The translations under genes and the position numbers were made by a program. Positions 9,401-19,039 of a stretch of 22,663 nt of DNA are shown here, one piece after another. Each line of letters begins with the position of its first letter. Within the stretch, counting starts at the first letter, position 1. Under the pieces are notes generated by a model, which did not search any database, had not been told where the DNA came from, and saw only the letters and a program-made list of their open reading frames with translations. The DNA is from Sphaeroforma sirkka (lineage: Eukaryota; Opisthokonta; Ichthyosporea; Ichthyophonida): contig LUCW03002468.1 of the NCBI GenBank assembly GCA_001586965.3, positions 1 to 22,663 of the forward strand, in the 5' to 3' direction.

Positions 9401-9657
9401 TATTTATGTCGACCGTGAAACCGACACGTTCTTGTATCAGGGATCCTATTCTATTAAGAAGACGCCTTGGAAACACACCATTGTTTGTCGCATCGGTCCT
9501 GCAGGTACTACTAAGTGGAAACCCTCAACCGAATTCTTAGCTAAACTAGAGGAGTCTAAAGAGTTTGAACAAAAGCTCAAGACTCGTACAACACATGCAC
9601 CCAACAAGATTGCAGTCGAGGTAATGCCGATTGAAACGGCATTAGATCGTAAAAAAC

Positions 9658-10640
9658 ATGGAACTAGCTAAGGCCATGGATCAAAGACTCAAAACTCTAA
9701 GAGAACCTGAAGCTCGCACTCAACTACTTAAAGCGCTGCTTAAAGAACAGCCAGGAGTTGCGAAACAACTGAAGAAGATACTTCAACAATCCAATGTTGT
9801 CAATTATGTATCTCAGGACTCTACCCCTCCTGATACTGAGGTTGCCCCTTCCAACAGGACTATGGTTCATCCAGCCAGCGTTACGCAGAATCTGACTGAC
9901 CTAGAGGAGCTCGAAAGTAGAGTTAAAATTATACATAATTTAACGCATCGAGCATATGAGCATACTTATAAAATGGCTATTCGTGCAGGGCTTGATCACC
10001 CGGCGCTGAAAGAAACCATACGTGAAGTATACCGACGCTGTACTGATTGTGAAAAGAACCAGATCAAGCGATACGGTTGGGCACCCTAAAAAAAGTGTGA
10101 CAGAAGACCAACCGATGCGCCGAGTCATAGTCGATTTGGTTAAACTCCCGCGATCCAAGCATACTGGCGATGTATATATCTGTCATTTCTTATGTGTGGC
10201 TTCGGGCTATAACTTGCTTTATGCAATACCGAACAAACGTCCACAAACAGTGGCAGAATTATGCTATCACGTCTTTAATGACTTCGGTTTCCCCGAGTAC
10301 TATGTTCTGATAACGGTAGTGAGTTTTGTACCGACGTAATGGAGGCACTTATACTCGTATCAGGCATGACCCATAGGCGTGGTGTTCCTTACAAACCTCA
10401 AACGCAGGGTGCAAATGAGACACGTCATAGAGAACTTAAGAAACTCTTGCGTACCGCACTAGACGACGTTGAGGATATGTGGCCTTATCATTTGAAATGG
10501 GTTCAGACTCAAATGAATAACTGCATGAATCCTCAAACTGGAACACTCCCGTTTCACTATTTCTTTGGCCGCTATAGTGAATTACAAGCAACGTTTGATA
10601 AAACTGCGCCCGAGAAAACACGCTACCCCGTGGCTACAAA
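9658..10640 (+). other. integrase zinc-finger and catalytic core of copy B pol
   Basis: A helical N-terminal extension from MELAKAMDQR leads to the zinc finger with HX4HX25CX2C spacing (HRAYEH near 9946, CTDC near 10040). The core has the first Asp in RRVIVDLVKLP (near 10130), the second in SDNGSEF (10309-10311) and the Glu in QGANETRHRELKK (near 10415). The second Asp is reached only after a frame change at about 10306. The first codons overlap the previous frame by 14 bases at an A6 run. Integrase joins cDNA to the target; the ATTT duplication fits this. Confidence 0.85.
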
Positions 10641-10739
10641 GATCGAGCATATGCAGAACGTTGTTTACCCCTGTTTACTCGAGCACAAGAATCGCGTCCT
10701 ACTTAAAGCGTATGACCGATGGAATAACACTAAGAACAT

Positions 10740-11403
10740 TGTTCAGTTCAAAGTCGGCGATTACGTTAACATTATAAATCGAAACGCCAACGTTACCGAA
10801 CTCTCTTCTAAGACGATAGGACCTTTTGTTATTCCTACCATGATGAGAAGAGTGATACTTACGAAGTGAATAACATTGATGGTACTAGCGCAACCAATCT
10901 AGGCACTCACCGTATCCCTACCTCCGAACTCTCATTCGCTCGCTCATTTGATTCTGATATACCAGTTATGGAGTCACAAGTCAAAGATATAATTGATAAA
11001 ACATCCGAAGACGGTTACACTTACTACAAGACCCGTTTCATGGATGGGACAGTAGCTTGGCTAACCTCCGATGCATTCCGTGAATCTCGCGACTTTCTTC
11101 GTATCTTTAATAAGAAATGGAACAAGCGTTTACATAAGAACACACGAGATAAACGAAAAGGGTTTCCTCAGGTGACTACAAACCCTGACGGATCTGAAAT
11201 TCCCTATTTGCCACCTACTTCCTACGTGACTAAACTTTCTGATCTGCTTACCAACAGTGCAGAAAATTGTTCAAACTTACTTACTTACTAATGAAGAACA
11301 GCCTTTGGCTATTACCTTACCAAATAATAAACGTAAGGCGCCTACATCGGAAATGGTTACTGGACCAAATACTAAACGACATAGAGTACAACATGAGTCT
11401 TGA
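10740..11403 (+). other. GPY/F module, chromodomain-like segment and basic tail of copy B pol
   Basis: VQFKVGDYVNI, then KTIGPFVI, is the GPY/F module of chromovirus integrases. About 60 residues on, SQVKDIIDK, YYKTRF, a G-x-x-A-W and FLRIFNKKW follow the spacing of a chromodomain (hydrophobic strand, Y-x-V-x-W strand, W, closing helix), but the usual aromatic cage is incomplete. A tail with KRK and KRHR clusters ends the protein. In B an extra TTAC repeat near 11280 creates a stop at 11289-11291. Chromodomains of this class steer insertion to certain chromatin in other chromoviruses; whether this one does is not known. Confidence 0.6.
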
Positions 11404-11530
11404 ACTCGTACATATAGGCACATACTTACTCGATAAGTCATGACCGAAACCGTTTTTACTTTGGTTTTCGCTTTACCAACTAGATCGTATCTTAACGTAC
11501 GTTCGTAGTTCTAAAAGCTACTGGGGGCTA
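11404..11530 (+). other. 3' untranslated stretch with G-run before the 3' LTR (candidate polypurine tract)
   Basis: About 127 bases are shared by A, R1, B and R2. They end with CTACTGGGGGCTA directly before TGTAGAAAT. The G-run varies in length among copies (4 in A and R2, 5 in B, 6 in R1). Its place fits the plus-strand primer, but the run is short for a polypurine tract. Confidence 0.5.
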
Positions 11531-12127
11531 TGTAGAAATACGGTCTCCGGTCATTCTAAAATATCAAGATCAATTGAGATAATACATTGGTTTTTATTTG
11601 TATTTTAAATAATATAGTACAAGCTCTTTTTTCCAATATTTCCAAAGTGTTCTAAATTCACTTTGATGGCTCCAATAGCCTGAGTATTTGGTATGACTCG
11701 TCTACTTGGACCTATTTGAGACATTAGTAGATGTAGGATATTATAAACTAAATTTTATAATCTCCGAACTACTACTTATAGATTTTGGTCCTCCCGCCAA
11801 TCTCCAAAATCCAATAAGTCTTTTTCTTTTTTTAACTTTTCTTCATATGGAGCTTTATTTATATCAGCTAATGTATTAACGTGACTTACGTTATTATGTC
11901 TATTTACAAATTAGGCAAGTGGTCATGAACACTTAGTACTTCTAGTGAAAATTATTCAATAAAGAACAGCTAGAGGTACGCCCTGTGTGATCGAGGATAT
12001 TTAGGCTCTTAACAAGAGGCAGTCCCGATCATTTCTTACACAAGCTACCACTGCTAAATCCTAACTGACTAAATTGTATTTTAGTTTAATATAGTTTGAA
12101 ATCTAGTAATTTCCATCGAAGTTTACA
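11531..12127 (+). repeat. 3' LTR of copy B
   Basis: The LTR is 597 bp with the same ends as the 5' LTR. It differs from it by about ten substitutions plus indels by eye, including a C inside the T tract near 11826 and T for G at CTTCATATGG. AATAAA lies at 11958-11963. Confidence 0.92.
11958..11963 (+). terminator. candidate polyadenylation signal AATAAA in the 3' LTR of B
   Basis: AATAAA sits in the context ATTCAATAAAGAAC and is kept in every LTR of the family that retains its middle. Its place in the second half of the LTR fits the polyadenylation signal of a retroelement transcript. Confidence 0.5.
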
Positions 12128-12131
12128 ATTT
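12128..12131. repeat. right target-site duplication of copy B (ATTT)
   Basis: It is the partner of 4468-4471; see there. Confidence 0.88.
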
Positions 12132-14302
12132 CAGATCCGTCAGGGTTTGTAGTCACCTGAGGAAACCCTTTTCGTTTATCTCGTGTGTTCTTATGTAAAC
12201 GCTTGTTCCATTTCTTATTAAAGATACGAAGAAAGTCGCGAGATTCACGGAATGCATCGGAGGTTAGCCAAGCTACTGTCCCATCCATGAAACGGGTCTT
12301 GTAGTAAGTGTAACCGTCTTCGGATGTTTTATCAATCAATTATATCTTTGACTTGTGACTCCATAACTGGTATATCAGAATCAAATGAGCGAGCGAATGA
12401 GAGTTCGGAGGTAGGGATACGGTGAGTGCCTAGATTGGTTGCGCTAGTACCATCAATGTTATTCACTTCGTAAGTATCACTTTCTCATCATGGTAGGAAA
12501 TAACAAAAGGTCCTATCGTCTTAGAAGAGAGTTCGGTAACGTTGGCGTTTCGATTTATAATGTTAACGTAATCGCCGACTTTGAACTGAACAATGTTCTT
12601 AGTGTTATTCCATCGGTCATACGCTTTAAGTAGGACGCGATTCTTGTGCTCGAGTAAACAGGGGTAAACAACGTTCTGCATATGCTCGATCTTTGTAGCC
12701 ACGGGGTAGCGTGTTTTCGGGCGCAGTTTTATCAAACGTTGCTTGTAATTCACTATAGCGGCCAAAGAAATAGTGAAACGGAGTGTTCCAGTTTGAGGAT
12801 TCATGCAGTTATTCATTTGAGTCTGAACCCATTTCAAATGATAAGGCCACATATCCTCAACGTCGTCTAGTGCGGTACGCAAGAGTTTCTTAAGTTCTCT
12901 ATGACGTGTCTCATTTGCACCCTGCGTTTGAGGTTTGTAAGGAACACCACACCTATGGGTCATGCCTGATACGAGTATAAGTGCCTCCATTACGTCGGTA
13001 CAAAACTCACTACCGTTATCAGAACATAGTACTCGGGGAAACCAAAGTCATTAAAGACGTGATAGCATAATTCTGCCACTGTTTGTGGACGTTTGTTCGG
13101 TATTGCATAAAGCAAGTTATAGCCCGAAGCCACACATAAGAAATGACAGATATATACATCGCCAGTATGCTTGGATCGCGGAGTTTAACCAAATCGACTA
13201 TGACTCGGCGCATCGGTTGGTCTTCTGTCACACTTTTTAGGGGTGCCCAACCGTATCGCTTGATCTGGTTCTTTTCACAATCAGTACAGCGTCGGTATAC
13301 TTCACGTATGGTTTCTTTCAGCGCCGGGTGATCAAGCCCCTGCACGAATAGCCATTTTATAAGTATGCTCATATGCTCGATGCGTTAAATTATGTATAAT
13401 TTTAACTCTACTTTCGAGCTCCTCTAAGTCAGTCAGATTCTGCGTAACGCTGGCTGGATGAACCATAGTCCTGTTGGAAAGGGCAACCTCAGTATCAGGA
13501 GGGGTAGAGTCCTGAGATACATAATTGACAACATTGGATTGTTGAAGTATCTTCTTCAGTTGTTTCGCAACTCCTGGCTGTTCTTTAAGCAGCGCTTTAA
13601 GTAGTTGAGTGCGAGCTTCAAGTTCTCTTAGAGTTTTGAGTCTTTGATCCATGGCCTTAGCTAGTTCCATGTTTTTTTACGATCTAATGCCGTTTCAATC
13701 GGCATTACCTCGACTGCAATCTTGTTGGGTGCATGTGTTGTACGAGTCTTGAGCTTTTGTTCAAACTCTTTAGACTCCTCTAGTTTAGCTAAGAATTCGG
13801 TTGAGGGTTTCCACTTAGTGGTACCTGCAGGACCGATGCGACAAACAATGGTGTGTTTCCAAGGCGTCTTCTTAATAGAATAGGATCCCTGATACAAGAA
13901 CGTGTCGGTTTCACGGTCGACATAAATAGGTTCGTCTTGAATCATATTAATTAAATCACGTATCCATGGGTCGGAGTTACGTAAGGGACAACACAGCGTA
14001 ATGGTAGATTTAGTAATATTAACATAATTTAACAACTGTGCGATAAGTTGACAAGGTGGGTTAGCCCACGCATTATGCTTTGATAAGTCAAGCTGAAATG
14101 CATCACCTTTAGGATGAGTCAACGACCTATATTCAGAAACATGTTTGTTATGTTCTGCGGCGAACATATCAACAGTAAATGGACCCCATCGTGATTGAGC
14201 GAGGTTAAACCATTTCTTATTTAGCATCCAATCAGTTGCTAATAACTCTTTGACTGTTTTCTGGTAGTCGGGCACAAGTCGAGAGAGCATGTCAGGAAGA
14301 TG

Positions 14303-14382
14303 GTTATGTATTCCTGGAATGTGTGTTATATTAAAAGCGAACGTTATGTATTCCTGGAATGTGTGTTATATTAAAAGCGAAC
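14303..14382. repeat. 40-bp perfect tandem duplication within R1 pol
   Basis: Forty bases at 14303-14342 are repeated exactly at 14343-14382. Copy B has one copy at the matching site. Forty is not a multiple of three, so the duplication breaks the RNase H frame. It is either a replication error or an assembly artefact. Confidence 0.9.
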
Positions 14383-14629
14383 TTGGCAATAATGTCATGC
14401 CAGCGGCTCACCAACTGTGAATCAGGGTTCATATCTTTTAAGTATGTTAAAGACTTTTGATCACAGGCGACAGTAAAGTAACTTCCATAAAGGTAGTCTT
14501 TAAACTGTCTTAGCGCAGTAACTATAGCAAGGAGCTCTTGTTTAACGGTAGGGTAATTCCGTTGACTCTTGTGGTCAGAATACAAGTACTTATATTTATT
14601 TGATTATTTTAGGTTTATTACAAGTTTTA

Positions 14630-14657
14630 CAGTTTATCAGAACAATCTGATAAACTG
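14630..14657. repeat. perfect 11-bp inverted repeat in element X
   Basis: CAGTTTATCAG and CTGATAAACTG are exact reverse complements separated by AACAAT. This would form a clean hairpin in RNA or single-stranded DNA. It lies 60 bases from the element start. Confidence 0.85.
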
Positions 14658-14753
14658 GGTTTTAGGGTTTTGCTGGTTTTACAGCACATGACTAATGACT
14701 CATTTAAGAGTCAGTCATTTTAGGATTACTGTTTATAATTACTAATAAATGAA

Positions 14754-14784
14754 CAACGTCCCCTCCCCGAGGAGGAGAACGTTG
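14754..14784. repeat. GC-rich stem-loop in element X
   Basis: CAACGT/ACGTTG (6 pairs) encloses CCTCC/GGAGG (5 pairs) with a CCGA loop and a small internal loop (CC opposite AGA). A TGACTC-ATTTAA-GAGTCA hairpin lies about 50 bases upstream, so this region is unusually structured. Confidence 0.75.
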
Positions 14785-16067
14785 AGATACAGTTATCTCG
14801 CGTATACTTACTACATTTTTAACTTACCATAGAAGTTGTTAGTTTATTAGTAATTACAGAGAAAGCTACAGAATATGAATTAGTCAGTAGCTGGCACATT
14901 TTTTTTTGTTATAAGTATAACAATTGAAAAGACAATGCGAACGGAGAATGTCGCATCAAAATGAACGATTTAGATTATCCGATCGTTGGTTTAACGACGT
15001 GTTGACGACGAGGATGAAGAAAGAATCTACTAATACGAGTGAACCCGAAGAGCGAACATTCCAATCAAGCAGAACATTAACCAGGGTCAACAAGGAAAGT
15101 CTCACGACGATCAAATGACAAAATCAGACAATCAGTCAGAATCCACAGATAAGTAGACATGTGTGAGTACAGGTAGGAAGGTTGTTTTCAGTGTGAGACA
15201 GGTACAAATCGAATTGCAAGCTAATGAGCTTAAATTGTATTTAAGAAGTTGTTAGAAGAAAGTTCTTTAGGATCCACAGTAGTGTAGTAGAGATGGGAGA
15301 TGTACATGGTTAGTACCGACTCGGTTAGTACGATGACGCAATGAATCAGCGGCATACTAGATTATTTTACAAAGATTTTCAGAATGGGATATTAGGAAGC
15401 ATACAGAGACACAAGTAAGCACCTGTGAGTTATTAGGAGCATATAAGGGTGGGGGCGCACATAACACGAACGATGCAAGTAAATACAAGGTTAAATTGTG
15501 AAAATGATATGCGAACACACTCAAATCACTAGAACTTCCAGATAAATCAGGTCAACGGAGAGGATCAACAGTATGCACCGAAGGTGTGGTTGACGGCAGC
15601 TTAGTTTAGGAGTGCAATAACGAGCAATCGTTCTTAGATCAAGAAGCATATTCCAACAACCGCAACAGCACATGACAAGGACATCACGGGTAAGAAGAGT
15701 AAAAGAGGAGCGATGAGGGAAGTTCCCAACAGGGTCCTGCGAATAGGCCGTCATTAGGCCGGAGTAAGAGCTGGCGAGGAGTAGAACAAGAAGTGGCTCC
15801 GACTAATGAGGCACTCAACCATGTGTTATTGTGGGATGAAGAGTAAGACAGCTGGTAGTGTTAGAGTATATAGACTATCCACACTATTTATGTTAGTGTA
15901 GGAAATAAAACAGTCACGAGGGAACCCACGAGTTCCTCGGAGATCGATGTCGAGACGTTATGTGTTTGAAGGATGAAATTTAATAGAAAATGGATATTTA
16001 TATTCAGTACTCTATCAGTTCATTCGCACACATTTCTAGTTCTCCATTGACAAACAACTCACCAACC

Positions 16068-17765
16068 ATGTCCTACCCCGCCAAAGTCGTAGACAGCAAC
16101 TCTTGAATCCTGAGCGCCGCAAGGAAGATGATATCGACCGACGTGGAACTAAACGTCGTCAGTCCCATACGGAACGCTCCGCTCCGCACTCAGGTCAGGC
16201 ACTGGAGGGGCAACAACAGACACATCTTGGGGCTCCACACATTATTTCCGCGGACGACAAGCAGCCACCAACAGCAAACAAAAAAATGGACCTGCACAAT
16301 CTGACGAGGATGTCATATTCGAGGGTGAGACCAAGGAAGTACCCGACCTACGTGCGGACAGTAGTCAGACTTTATTGGTGAACAGGTAGCCAGTGAAGGG
16401 CTGTCCCCTCGTTCGTCTCGGGATACCCAGGGGCCTTATTTCCCAGTAATGACCCACCACGCCTCCCACCTAACAAGCGGAAGCGTCACCGGAACCGTAC
16501 CAACAACAAGGAAACGGCACGGGAACAATCGTCAGCTCAGAAACTCACGGAGCTGATGACACAACAGCAGTCTCTCTTTGAAAAATACGAACAGAGGTTA
16601 CAGCGCATAAACGCCGGACGAACTACAATAGGGCCGGCCGCTAAGGAGAGTTCTTCTGACGCACACGAACGGGTACAGGCAGTACCAGAGGACGAAGACA
16701 ACCCTACCTTCCGAATTCAAGGCTGTGAGCGTCCGTTTTATGGACTCGGGTACAAATCACCAGGGTCAGAGGACAGTTCAACCGAGGAGGATGATACTCT
16801 GTCTGCCAGTGAGAACACACCAACTTTTCAAGAGTTCGCACATGAACAAGTATTAGCCAGACAGAATCCTCAAGGTAAGCAGGCGGCGAAGAATAGACAG
16901 GACCGATTAAGTACGAACCTGCGCCAACAACAGCAACGTCAGTGGGGCGAGAAAGAAGCGCCCAGTGAATATGTACAGACACCTAAACGACAAGAGAAGG
17001 AGACAACAGTGCCTCCGCCCACACCGGCTAGTATCGAGAAAAGGCGACAGGCGCTACACGCACGGATACTACAGTTAAGTGACGAGCTATGCCAAGCAAT
17101 CGAGGAGTATAACACGGCTCGAGCTGAAGCTCTTCGGGGCGTGATTGAGACACTTCGAGCTACATTAGAGTCCCGACCGGTAGAGAAGCGTCCCGTACCT
17201 TCACCACGTACGTGGCCTGATTGGCCGTCGAACAGATACTACCTACATGATATTATGGAACGGGACACAAGAGGGTTTCTCCTCGAGGCGTTCAAGAACG
17301 CACAAATCGCAGGGCTGGACGAGAGTTGGAACCTTACATGGTTTCATAAGGTACTATCTTACTTCAAGGCGGAGAAGTCAACGCTGGACTACATCCGCGA
17401 CAACTCTGAACGGTTGAAGACATGTACACCTCAACTACAGATCGAACAGATCTGTTCGCACGAAACACAAGCCACTGTCGATCCCGCGTTTCGCAAGTTA
17501 GCCAAGGGCCAAAGTCGGAACATGCACACTCCTCTTATGGAACAAATGACACAGCTCATGGAGAACCACAGGAGGGCACGTGAACGGTGCCAGACAGATG
17601 CCGACTTCCAACAGAATTTAGTGAACCACTGCATTGTACAACTGTTAGAAGAAGCTCTCAACGGCCGTACGTATGAACGTACTCTACAGTTGCATCCCAA
17701 ATGGCAACTGATGGAGACACACGAGCTTATACAGCTGTTGAGCCCTGACATTCAGGATGCACAGC
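16068..17765 (+). pseudogene. gag-like gene of element X, frame-broken and 3'-truncated
   Basis: ATG at 16068 opens a frame that soon shifts. The main open part runs from about 16397 (first ATG 16556) to the R2 junction and would end on a stop supplied by the R2 LTR. Frame changes by eye lie near 16100, 16290 and 16390. The product is polar and Gln/Glu/Arg-rich, with an early basic cluster NKRKRHR, a Pro-rich linker, a helical coiled-coil-like segment (residues about 160-205 of the last open part) and a Trp-containing helical region (residues about 220-400) that resembles a capsid domain. No zinc knuckle is reached. I do not recognise the family. Retroelement gag is inferred from composition, position and domain layout. 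Confidence 0.5.
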
Positions 17766-18360
17766 TGTAAACTTCGATGGAAATTACTAGGTTTCAAACT
17801 ATATTAAACTAAAAAAAAATTTAGTCAGTTAGGATTTAGCAGTGGTAGCTTGTGTAAGAAATGATCGGGACTGCCTCTTGTTAAGAGCCTAAATATCCTC
17901 GATCACACAGGGCGTACCTCTAGCTGTTCTTTATTGAATAATTTTCACTAGAAGTACTAAATGTTCATGACCACTTGCCTAATTTGTAAATAGACATAAT
18001 AACGTAAGGCACGTTAATACATTAGCTGATAAAAATAAAGTTCCATCTGAAGAAAAGTTAAAAAAAAAAAAAAGACTTATTGGATTTTGGAGATTGGCGG
18101 GAGGACCAAAATCAATAAGTAGTAGTTCGGAGATTATGAAATTTAGTTTATAATATCCTACATCTACTAATGTCTCAAATAGGTCCAAGTAGATGAGTCA
18201 TACCAAATACTCAGGCTATTGGAGCCATCAAAGTGAATTTAGAACACTTTGGAAATATTGGAAAAAGAGCTTGTACTAATTATTTAAAATACAAATAAAA
18301 CCAATGTATTATCTCAATTGATCTTGATATTTTAGACTGACCGGAGGCCGTATTTCTACA
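17766..18360 (-). repeat. 3' LTR of R2
   Basis: The LTR is 595 bp with both ends present (minus strand from TGTAGAAAT at 18360 to TTTACA at 17766). On the plus strand it shows an A9 run near 17812 where other copies read AAAATACAA. Confidence 0.9.
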
Positions 18361-18591
18361 TAGCCCCAGTAGCTTTTAGAACTACGAACGTACGTTAAGA
18401 TACGATCTAGTTGGTAAAGCGAAAACCAAAGTAAAAACGGTTTCGGTCATGACTTATCGAGTAAGTATGTTCCTATATGTACGAGTTGAAGACTCATGTT
18501 GTACTCTATGTCGTTTAGTATTTGGTCCAGTAACCATTTCCGATGTAGGCGCCTTACGTTTATTATTTGGTAAGGTAATAGCCAAAGGCTG
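18361..18591 (-). pseudogene. pol 3' end and untranslated stretch in R2
   Basis: On the minus strand this holds the last pol codons (from the EQPLAI context, with the KRK and KRHR clusters) and the 3' untranslated stretch with a G4 run before the LTR. It is joined to RT-linker sequence at about 18592 and is not read from the fused frame, which stops at the junction. Confidence 0.8.
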
Positions 18592-18960
18592 TTAATTGAT
18601 TTCAATTAGACCCTGTTTTAACCAATCTTCGATTTGGGTTTTGACAACGTCTTTGTGTCTCCAACTCACGTAGTTATGTGAAGGACACTTTAACTTAGAG
18701 AAGTCGACGTTTGTTAAGTCAAGTATAACGTACCCATTAGAGAACTTAAACATACACCAGTCAGTTATTGCAATCTTCCTGTTTTGTATAATTAAGTCCA
18801 TAGTTATATCGGTGAAGTGCGGAATCATATCCTTTGCTTCACCTTCCGGAGGTTTAGGTATCTTTAACCTAGGTGTTTCCACAGGGACCTCAGGAACCTC
18901 GGCAGGCTTAGAAGGCTTAGAGCTAGCGGCTCCCTTGCCTTTAGAAGTACCCTTAGCCAT
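18592..18960 (-). CDS. fused Gag N-terminus / PR-RT linker small ORF of R2
   Basis: An uninterrupted 122-codon frame starts at the family's gag ATG (18960-18958). Residues 1-31 are the Lys/Ala/Pro-rich Gag start. At VETPR-LKIPK the frame joins the segment that in copy B lies between protease and RT (7612-7880), running to GLIEIN. A TAA made by the second deletion junction ends it. No catalytic motif is included: protease DPGA, RT motifs A-C and the zinc motifs are all absent. The open frame and in-frame join stand out because every other coding region of the family here is frame-broken. It may be chance, or a retained RNA-binding or interfering product; nothing shows expression. Confidence 0.6.
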   Translation of the reverse strand: MAKGTSKGKGAASSKPSKPAEVPEVPVETPRLKIPKPPEGEAKDMIPHFTDITMDLIIQNRKIAITDWCMFKFSNGYVILDLTNVDFSKLKCPSHNYVSWRHKDVVKTQIEDWLKQGLIEIN

Positions 18961-19039
18961 AGTATTTGCTGGCTAGTAAATCGATGTTAGACAGTCTAGA
19001 AGCAGTACACTACTGTAACTACTAGTTAACTGAAAAATA
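18961..19039 (-). other. leader of R2
   Basis: It is the same leader as in B and F2, about 79 bases between LTR and gag ATG. Small differences include AACTAGTAGTTAC in place of the B sequence. Its conservation fits a cis-acting role in replication or packaging. Confidence 0.65.

Larger units (their letters stand above)
7185..11403 (+). pseudogene. pol: pol of copy B (PR-RT-RNase H-Dam-like-INT-chromodomain-like), frame-broken
   Basis: ATG at 7185 is in the frame of the gag stop and ten bases beyond it. The polyprotein would be about 1,400 residues. Frame breaks lie near 7270 (inside protease), 8120 (RT between motifs A and B), 8780 (RNase H), 9660 (A6 run before integrase), 10085 (A-run), 10306 (just before the second catalytic Asp), 10840 and 11285 (a repeated TTAC that makes a stop). 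R1 has the family TGA in the corresponding place, here 11401-11403. All three main breaks in integrase-side sequence can be compared with A and R1. Domains are listed separately. Pol would supply processing, cDNA synthesis and integration if it were intact. Confidence 0.9.
4472..12127 (+). mobile_element. fam1 copy B, complete Ty3/gypsy-like LTR retrotransposon
   Basis: The element is 7.66 kb with two LTRs of 593 and 597 bp, a target-site duplication, leader, gag, pol, and a G-run before the 3' LTR. Its pol order is protease, RT, RNase H, Dam-like domain, integrase, GPY/F, chromodomain-like tail. The integrase lies after RNase H, which is the Ty3/gypsy order. The two LTRs share private variants (GGTCTCC near the start, ACTCGTC) but differ by about ten substitutions by eye, so insertion was recent but not immediate. 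Gag and pol are broken by about a dozen single-base shifts, so B looks complete in structure but not autonomous as written. Confidence 0.93.
12128..14569 (-). mobile_element. fam1 copy R1, main piece (minus strand)
   Basis: Minus-strand pol from RNase H to the GSE codons just before the B insertion. It ends at 14569, where unrelated sequence starting TGTGGTCAGAATAC begins, so the 5' half (LTR, gag, protease, most of RT) is missing here. Confidence 0.9.
12128..14569 (-). pseudogene. pol fragment of R1 (RNase H, Dam-like, integrase, GPY/F, chromodomain-like), frame-broken
   Basis: From high to low coordinates it has RNase H from SQRNYPTVKQELL, a 40-bp tandem duplication, the Dam-like domain (NPPC at 14062-14051), the integrase zinc finger and DDE core (second Asp codon 13020-13018), GPY/F and the chromodomain-like segment. 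In some places R1 keeps the frame where B does not: the GWAPLKSVTEDQ stretch near 13225 runs on without a break. In others it is broken, for example near 13350, near 13160 and at the run of seven A (minus strand) near 13672. The gene continues at 4471-4269. It is not functional as written. Confidence 0.88.
14570..16067 (+). other. 5' non-coding part of element X (LTR and leader; boundary not placed)
   Basis: About 1.5 kb with no convincing gene. It opens TGTGGTCAG and soon shows two strong hairpins (listed separately). ATATAAGGG at 15441-15449 is a TATA-box-like sequence. The LTR end and primer-binding site could not be fixed: no CA followed by a convincing TGG-type site stands out. Confidence 0.5.
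14570..17765 (+). mobile_element. element X, second retrotransposon family, 5' part
   Basis: Sequence unrelated to fam1 starts with TG exactly where R1 pol is cut and runs to the R2 LTR at 17766. It holds a long non-coding 5' part and a gag-like gene. The terminal TG and a gag-like first gene suggest an LTR element inserted into R1. Its 3' half is not in the window. There is no second LTR, so the LTR length is unknown. Confidence 0.6.

Noticed and set aside
1..12127. A DIRS-type retrotransposon, because of the Dam-like domain
   Set aside because: The element has direct LTRs, a DDE integrase with an HHCC finger, a GPY/F module and a 4-bp target duplication, none of which fit a tyrosine-recombinase element.
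4472..12127. An endogenous retrovirus with an envelope gene
   Set aside because: Only about 127 bases separate the end of pol from the 3' LTR, so there is no room for an envelope gene.
14303..14382. CRISPR-like or satellite repeat
   Set aside because: There are only two adjoining copies with no spacer, and the sequence is part of pol.
15521..15754. Minus-strand open frame in the element X 5' region
   Set aside because: Short, no domain or motif, and within probable LTR or leader sequence.
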